From positions 1 to 25,173 of IMG/VR virus record IMGVR_UViG_3300032820_000103: a DNA stretch of 25,173 nucleotides. The stretch is one strand, 5' to 3'. Positions 22,111 through 25,173 of the stretch are shown one piece after another (positions within the stretch are counted from its first letter, which is position 1; the number at the start of each line of letters is the position of its first letter). The position numbers were made by a program, and so were the translations under genes. The notes beneath the pieces were generated by a model. The model was given only the letters and a program-made list of their open reading frames with translations, ran no database searches and was not told the origin of the DNA. This DNA comes from a virus.

Positions 22111-24555
22111 ATGGCAGTCACATCAAATACATACACAGTAGGTGGTTCCGGTCAAGCTGGTCCTTATTCCTACTCTTTTCCTATACTCGCTGATACTGAT
22201 GTCAAAGTTAGTGTTAACGCAGTAGTTAAAACTGTTACCACTCATTACACCTTAGATTCAGCAAATACACGAATAACATTTGTCAGTGGACAAGAACCGA
22301 GCACTGGTGATAAAGTTATTGTTTATAGGGATACCGATGAAGATCCTATTAAGTCTGTATTTAGTTCAGGCTCTACACTTAGGTCTACTGAATTAAACGA
22401 TAACTTTAATCAGTTACTATATATTGCACAGGAAACTGAAGACCAAGCTATGAGTACCCTTGGTGGTACTATGCAAGCGAACTTTACATTAGGTAAAAGT
22501 TCTGATTTGGTCTTTGAAGGGGATACTGATGATGCTTATGAGACTACTCTTACTGTTGCTGATCCTACAGCTGACCGTACTATTACCCTACCTAACGTTA
22601 CAGGTACGGTAGTAACGACAGGGGACACTAGTTCTGTTTCAGGTACAATGATAGCTAATGATGCTATTAATAGAGATAAGATAGCTGATGATTCAGTCGG
22701 TACCTCAGAGCTTTTAGCTAATGCTGTAACAGCTAGTGAATTAGCAAATGATGCAGTTGAAACTGCTAAAATAGCAGATGATGCAGTTACAGGAGCGAAG
22801 ATAGCTGATGATTCTATCAATTCTGAGCATTATGTTGATGGTTCTATTGACACTGCTCACATTGCTGACAACCAAATAACAACAGCAAAAGTAGCAGATG
22901 ATGCTATAACTACAGCTAAAATGGCTGCTGGTAGTATTACTGCAACTGAGATAGCTGACAATGCCGTGACCCACGGTAAAATGGCAGATAGCTCTGTAGG
23001 TACTGCTGAGCTTAGAACTGGAGAAGTTACTAATGCAAAGCTTGGAGCAGATAGTGTAGATGGATCAAAAATTGCAGATGATGCAATCGGAGCAGAACAT
23101 ATACAAGCAAATGCTGTTGGTACTTCAGAAATTGCTGATGCGGAGCTGGTTACTCTTGCAGGTATGCCTAGTGCTACCGCTAGTATTCTTGCCGATAGTA
23201 CCGCACTTACTTCCACTACTGCCGAGCTTAACCTCCTTGATGGCAAAAGCGTTGTCACATCGGTTAGCGGAAGTTCTACTGACGTTCAGTTACCAACTGC
23301 AAAAGCCGTTAACGATCAAATAGTATCATTACTAAATGACGCAGGCGGATTCGTACCTATTAATGATGAACTTAAATTCCCCAATGCTAACCCTGATCCT
23401 GATGATGGGGCTGGTACTATTGTTTCCATTGCAGATGCTGGGGGCATTGTCGTTAATGGTTCGGGTGTTAGTACAACTGGTAGAACCCTTGGTGGATCTA
23501 CTGTCACGATCAACGGCATCGACTCCTCCCTCCATAATACTACCATAGCAGCTGGTAAAGGTATGCTGGTACAGACAACTAGTACCTTAAATACCTATGA
23601 TTACCATAGACTAGTAGTAGATGAAGCTGGAGTAGCTGCTACTCAGACACTTGTTAATGATTTTAATGATAGATATCGTGTAAATGCAGGTGAACCTAGT
23701 TCAAGTCTTCATGAAGGAGATCTAGTATACGATACCAATGCTGATAAGATGAAAGTGTATGATAGCACTACATCAGCATGGAAAGAAGTTACATCAACTG
23801 GAGACTTTAAATATCTATTCCTCTGCCCTGCAGGTGGAAGTGGAGCACCTACTTTTAATGGTAGTATTGCTACATATGACTTAAGAGAAGGTAGTAACTC
23901 AGGAGCTGCAGCTAGTGTAACTAATGCAGCACAGCTTGTCGTTAGTATTAATGGTGTTATACAGAAAGCTAATACAGGAACAAGTGCTCCTAGTGAAGGC
24001 TTTGCACTAGTAGATGCTAATACTATTATATTTGGTACTAACTTACCTGCTGGAGCTAATGTCTTTATACATCAAGCTGGCTCTGCTGTAAGTATTCCTG
24101 TACCAGGAGATAATACAGTATCTACAGCTAAGATACAGAACTTAGCGGTAACAACTGGTAAGATAGCAGATCAAGCAGTTGATCTTACTAAATTACCTCA
24201 TGGTGATGGATCTAGTAATGGTAAATATCTAAGAAGTAATAACGGCGCTGATCCTACATGGGAACCAGTTGAACAGTACACTACACCTTTAACAACTAGA
24301 GGTGATATACTCTTTAGAGATTCATCTGGAGATCAGAGGCTCGCTAAAGGTACAGACGGTCAGTACTTAAAGATAGGTGCTAATGACCCTGAATGGGCTG
24401 ACGTTGTTGGTGCTGTAGCTGATGGATGTATCTTCGAGAACGATCAAACAATATCTAATAACTATACTATTGCTTCTGGTAAAGGAGCACACAGTGTTGG
24501 ACCTATAACGGTTAATGCCACTGTAACTGTAAACGGAAACTGGGTGGTTAGCTAA
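22111..24555 (+). CDS. tail fibre, T7 gp17-like N-terminus with repeat shaft
   Basis: An 814-aa fibre. Residues 1 to about 115 match the T7 tail-fibre N-terminal domain that docks on the tail (YTVGGSGQAGPYSYSFP, then ELNDNFNQLLYIAQETED). About 171-346 is a shaft of short repeats of the form K-I-A-D-D-A-V/I-T-x-A. A TTAELNLLDG motif (369-378), common in phage fibres, follows. A second short repeat block is near 671-700. The C-terminus (about 771-814, with NYTIASGKGAHSVGP) resembles the end module of marine cyanophage fibres. It is expected to trimerise and bind the host surface. Two fibre-type genes in tandem suggest divided receptor binding. Confidence 0.93.
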   Translation: MAVTSNTYTVGGSGQAGPYSYSFPILADTDVKVSVNAVVKTVTTHYTLDSANTRITFVSGQEPSTGDKVIVYRDTDEDPIKSVFSSGSTLRSTELNDNFNQLLYIAQETEDQAMSTLGGTMQANFTLGKSSDLVFEGDTDDAYETTLTVADPTADRTITLPNVTGTVVTTGDTSSVSGTMIANDAINRDKIADDSVGTSELLANAVTASELANDAVETAKIADDAVTGAKIADDSINSEHYVDGSIDTAHIADNQITTAKVADDAITTAKMAAGSITATEIADNAVTHGKMADSSVGTAELRTGEVTNAKLGADSVDGSKIADDAIGAEHIQANAVGTSEIADAELVTLAGMPSATASILADSTALTSTTAELNLLDGKSVVTSVSGSSTDVQLPTAKAVNDQIVSLLNDAGGFVPINDELKFPNANPDPDDGAGTIVSIADAGGIVVNGSGVSTTGRTLGGSTVTINGIDSSLHNTTIAAGKGMLVQTTSTLNTYDYHRLVVDEAGVAATQTLVNDFNDRYRVNAGEPSSSLHEGDLVYDTNADKMKVYDSTTSAWKEVTSTGDFKYLFLCPAGGSGAPTFNGSIATYDLREGSNSGAAASVTNAAQLVVSINGVIQKANTGTSAPSEGFALVDANTIIFGTNLPAGANVFIHQAGSAVSIPVPGDNTVSTAKIQNLAVTTGKIADQAVDLTKLPHGDGSSNGKYLRSNNGADPTWEPVEQYTTPLTTRGDILFRDSSGDQRLAKGTDGQYLKIGANDPEWADVVGAVADGCIFENDQTISNNYTIASGKGAHSVGPITVNATVTVNGNWVVS
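22650..23148 (+). repeat. degenerate in-frame repeats in the tail-fibre shaft
   Basis: About fifteen degenerate repeats of roughly 10-12 codons, built around ATAGCTGATGATGCT-like DNA (Ile-Ala-Asp-Asp-Ala). They encode a regular shaft with alternating Ile/Ala and Asp/Asn positions. Copies differ in sequence, so this is not a CRISPR array or a recent expansion. Such repeats can change in number by recombination and so alter fibre length. Confidence 0.85.
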
Positions 24556-25173
24556 TGGCAATTACAATTAACGGTACTTCAAATAGTATCGCAGGACTGG
24601 CTGTTGGTGGATTACCAGACGGCACAGTAGATGCAGCAACCCTTGCAGCAGGGGCTGTGACAGAATATGATGATAATAAACTACAATCTAATTTAGCAAT
24701 TCTTGGATTTAAAGCAGCTTCAAACGGTAGCTTGGCTAAGTATAATTTAGTAGATCAGATTATCGATGAATACGAAGATGCTACTGGTATAGATGCAAGT
24801 GCCTCAACTAATGAAGCTTTAGATACTGATGGATATGCAGGAGGAACCGTAGGAGCTAACCACCCAACAGGTGGAACTGTTACAACCTACGGTAATTATA
24901 AAGTACATACCTTCTCTACTGGTACAACTACCTTTGCAGTTCCAGTGACTGGTACTATTGATATCCTCGCAATCGCCGGCGGCGGCGGAGGCGGCGGTGG
25001 ACAAAATGGTGCTGGTGGTGGTGCAGGTGGTATGATTGCTACTAGTGGAGTAACAGTTGCACAAGGTAACTATTCAATAGTTGTCGGAGCAGGTGCTTCA
25101 GGCGGACATGCTGCAGCTGGTGATAACTCAACAGCCGCTAACGGTGCTGATACAACAACAGGTGGCATAACAG
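24555..25173 (+). CDS. second tail fibre/adhesin with glycine-rich domain, partial
   Basis: ATG 24555 overlaps the first fibre's stop, and the frame is open to the window end (206 codons). The start is AITINGTSNSIAGLAVGGLP. A helical linker follows, then a beta-rich part (YKVHTFSTGTTTFAVPVTG) leading into eight consecutive glycines (residues 142-149) and more Gly-rich loops (GAGGGAGGMIATSG). This is the layout of glycine-rich adhesin domains in phage fibres, where polyglycine helices form a receptor-binding sandwich. It probably acts at the fibre tip or as a separate host-range fibre. The C-terminus is outside the window. Confidence 0.8.
   Translation, partial: MAITINGTSNSIAGLAVGGLPDGTVDAATLAAGAVTEYDDNKLQSNLAILGFKAASNGSLAKYNLVDQIIDEYEDATGIDASASTNEALDTDGYAGGTVGANHPTGGTVTTYGNYKVHTFSTGTTTFAVPVTGTIDILAIAGGGGGGGGQNGAGGGAGGMIATSGVTVAQGNYSIVVGAGASGGHAAAGDNSTAANGADTTTGGIT

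Noticed and set aside
22650-23148. CRISPR array
   Set aside because: The repeats are short, degenerate, in frame and without unique spacers. They encode a fibre shaft.
22536-23258. Antisense ORFs of 77-133 aa across the tail-fibre repeats
   Set aside because: They are mirror frames of the repetitive fibre DNA, with Ser/Ala/Val low complexity and no sensible start context. All other genes are on the plus strand.

Overview
This window is a 25.2 kb internal piece of a lytic, T7-like marine cyanophage genome: the Autographiviridae-type podoviruses of Prochlorococcus and marine Synechococcus. Three things support this. The gene order is that of T7 genes 5-6 and then 8-9-10-11-12-13-14-15-16-17. 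A photosystem II psbA gene sits inside the capsid module. A compact class I ribonucleotide reductase sits between replication and structural genes. All supported genes are on the plus strand, the DNA is AT-rich, and most neighbours share a single base at a TAATG stop/start junction.

Replication and nucleotide region (1-3622). The end of a family A DNA polymerase is followed by a T7 gp6-like 5'-3' exonuclease, a small Lys/Gly-rich protein, a MazG/HisE-like NTP pyrophosphohydrolase, and short nrdA and nrdB genes. Exonuclease would recycle host DNA, the RNR would make dNDPs, and the pyrophosphohydrolase would edit nucleotide pools. A 44-aa ORF ends the block.

Head assembly and accessory region (3626-10255). 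A polyproline protein, the portal and the scaffold come first. Three tiny genes then lead into psbA. After psbA lies a cluster of small, mostly unrecognised genes: two micro-ORFs, a secreted outer-membrane beta-barrel-like protein, a one-span membrane protein with a Cys cluster, a coiled-coil protein and an acidic protein. A tRNA-Gly(UCC) and a structured leader with a 16-bp palindrome precede the major capsid gene. A strong intrinsic terminator follows it, where T7 has T-phi.

Tail and ejection region (10296-25173). The tail tube and nozzle proteins (gp11, gp12) are followed by a gp13-like protein, then the internal virion proteins gp14, gp15 and a 1430-aa gp16-like protein, with an extra 173-aa gene between the last two. 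A repeat-rich tail fibre comes next, then a second, glycine-rich fibre or adhesin cut off by the window end.

The least explained part is the small-gene cassette between psbA and the capsid gene. A phage-encoded exported barrel-like protein beside a Cys-bearing membrane mini-protein suggests remodelling of the infected cell's envelope, but this is inference. The RNR small subunit, which keeps its metal ligands but has Leu in place of the radical Tyr, is the other notable feature. No lysis gene, integrase, RNA polymerase, hli gene, CRISPR array or insertion sequence was recognised.
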